A stretch of DNA of 46,690 bases, taken from NCBI GenBank assembly GCA_003254885.1, contig QANT01007065.1:1-46690 (forward strand). The letters are read 5' to 3'. Position numbers and translations under genes: made by a program. Below the pieces are notes generated by a model that worked only from the letters and a program-made list of their open reading frames with translations, was not told the origin of the DNA and did no database searches. This document shows, piece by piece, positions 45,237-46,690 of this stretch (position 1 is its first letter; each line of letters opens with the position of its first letter). Source of the DNA: Purshia tridentata (Eukaryota; Streptophyta; Magnoliopsida; Rosales; Rosaceae).

Positions 45237-46690
45237 TGTATTTATGTCCTTGTTGTGGTGATTCGGGTGATTACCAAGCCAACACATTAGTATTGCATGG
45301 GCTTCATCCTCATCCACATTAATACTCATGAATCTGCTAATGTGAACTATAAACAATGCAGGAAACACAAATTTTTGTTTTTGTTTTTGTTTTTTTTCTA
45401 AACTTTGCTTACCAATTAAATAATATGGCAAGTAATATAGTGATTCTCAAACTTTTTATAAATAAATGTGGTTTGTTGACCGTAGCTAGGTACCAAATCA
45501 AAATTTTGTTTTATTTTTGCTGATTTTAAATACTAGCATTGCAATTTCAATTTAAATGCCATGCCAAAACGTTGTTCTAGCTTAATTCATTGGGAGCTTG
45601 GCCAATCGATTGACAAAACAACTTTTATTTTATCTGCAAATTCAGTTGTTATTGCATGACAATCAAAACTTTTTAACTAAGTTACATTCACAAATTAGTT
45701 CAGTTGTTGTTTATAGGTGTTTGGATTTTGGTTTAAGGCTTAGACTTTATTATTTAGTCTCCAAGCTTTAGAATTTTAGCCCTCAAGCCTAAATCTAAAC
45801 ACTTAAACCCCCATAAAACCTAAACTTTAATGAACTCCATACAAGCACAACTATGATTAAATGAAAGTAACAACTTTGATTGTGAAGTAGTCACAACAGT
45901 ATACCAAAACTACAGAACGATTCGTAGAGTCATAAAAGCAGTTATGTACTTTTTGCTAAAATTTTTGTTATTTAGTATTTAATCCACATTATTGTAAAAT
46001 GAATTCTCCAAGTAGCTAAACTCATAAAGTAAAGGTCTTGCAAATTAGAACAAACCTTCAGAGGTTAGAAAGCACTGGTGGTGTAGGGATGGCAATGGGG
46101 CGGGTCAGGGTTAGGTTTGCAATACCATCCCGGCCCCCCCGGGTATACGGGGTCCTTGTCGGGTGTGCGTGGACCCGGTAATTTGTTTTAACTTTTTTTT
46201 TATAATTAAAATGACACTAAACCAACACAAATATATAATATAATATAGATAAACTATACTAACATGCACAACACAAATATATAATATAATATAGATAAAC
46301 TATCCTAATATGCACATATTACATTAAAATATCACTAAATTGTATAATAACATTATTACATTCAAAATAAAAAATAAAAATTATAACATAAAATTGAAAT
46401 GTAATTATAAAATTAATATTATATAATATATTTATTAAGTTAAATAAGTATATGGGGTAGGGCAGGGCAAGAATTGGTATTACAATACCCGCTTAATTGG
46501 GATGGGGCTCCACAAGGATTGGCGGGGCGAGGATTATCCAATTACTCAAGCACCCATCCATTGAATTTACAATTTTGAGCATACTGTTATTGTTACGCCA
46601 AGGGCATAAAGTCTTTAAGGATCATGTAATATCCCTAAAAAATATATATATATAATAATAATAAAATAAATTTAGTTATGGGCTTTAGAA
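45237..46690. other. AT-rich region after the LTR array
   Basis: No gene was found. A T/G-rich tract (TTTTTGTTTTTG) lies near 45369-45398. From 46085 a G/C-rich string (TAGGGATGGCAATGGGGCGG) resembles ends seen on some plant DNA transposons. A 47-base tandem repeat (AACACAAATATATAATATAA) lies at 46224-46312, and G-rich strings recur at 46450-46530. No matching terminus could be demonstrated inside the window. Confidence 0.5.

Noticed and set aside
46100..46125. GGGTCAGGGTTAGG-like string suggesting telomeric repeats
   Set aside because: There is only one degenerate unit and no tandem TTTAGGG array.
1..46690. tRNA, rRNA, CRISPR or operon-type signals
   Set aside because: No cloverleaf-type A/B box pair, rRNA-like block or spaced direct-repeat array was seen. 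The window has plant nuclear gene structure, where CRISPR and operons are not expected.

Overview
This window is nuclear DNA from a flowering plant, most likely a eudicot. The genes are split by many short AT-rich introns with GT..AG borders, intergenic DNA is AT-rich with many CT/GA and AT microsatellites, and the protein set is plant-specific (CC-type glutaredoxins, a TONNEAU2-type PP2A subunit, a receptor-like kinase). A rosid such as a Rosaceae tree would fit, but the species cannot be fixed from sequence alone. All gene models below were built by hand from reading frames, splice borders and phase continuity.

Layout. Positions 1-2149 are intergenic and carry a long foldback element (393-785). 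A receptor-like kinase with a degenerate catalytic loop lies on the minus strand (2150-4247). An intergenic stretch (4248-8700) holds a second, related foldback element (6928-7290) and short duplications. TON2/FASS, the B'' regulatory subunit of PP2A, follows on the plus strand (8701-13646, 12 exons, 477 aa). It converges on a small RING-finger gene of plant TOPORS type on the minus strand (14959-16373, 5 exons, 278 aa). Divergent from that is APC7, a TPR subunit of the anaphase-promoting complex (17857-23999, 18 exons, 560 aa). APC7 converges on a kelch plus coiled-coil protein gene on the minus strand (24958-30343, 16 exons, 715 aa). Next come two single-exon CC-type glutaredoxins of 102 aa each, transcribed away from each other (33355-33663 minus; 38092-38400 plus). 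Last is a rearranged tandem array of a non-autonomous Copia-like LTR element: LTR-internal-LTR-internal-LTR, 40135-45236.

Functional links. TON2 (preprophase band and division plane), APC7 (cyclin/securin ubiquitination) and the RING protein (probable E3 ligase) are housekeeping or cell-division genes lying side by side. Plants do not use operons, so adjacency alone is no evidence of co-function. The two glutaredoxins are clear paralogs, but they differ in active site (CCMC versus CCMS) and C-terminus (AIWV versus ALWL).

The most notable structures are: the three-LTR/two-internal array whose internal regions share a Gag core deletion; a GC-AG intron in TON2; inverted copies of the APC7 acidic-tail coding sequence just downstream of APC7; repeated 100-170 bp local tandem duplications in introns and spacers, one of which copies an exon end with its splice donor; and two single-N positions flanked by exact duplications that look like assembly joins. 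I found no clearly new biological system.
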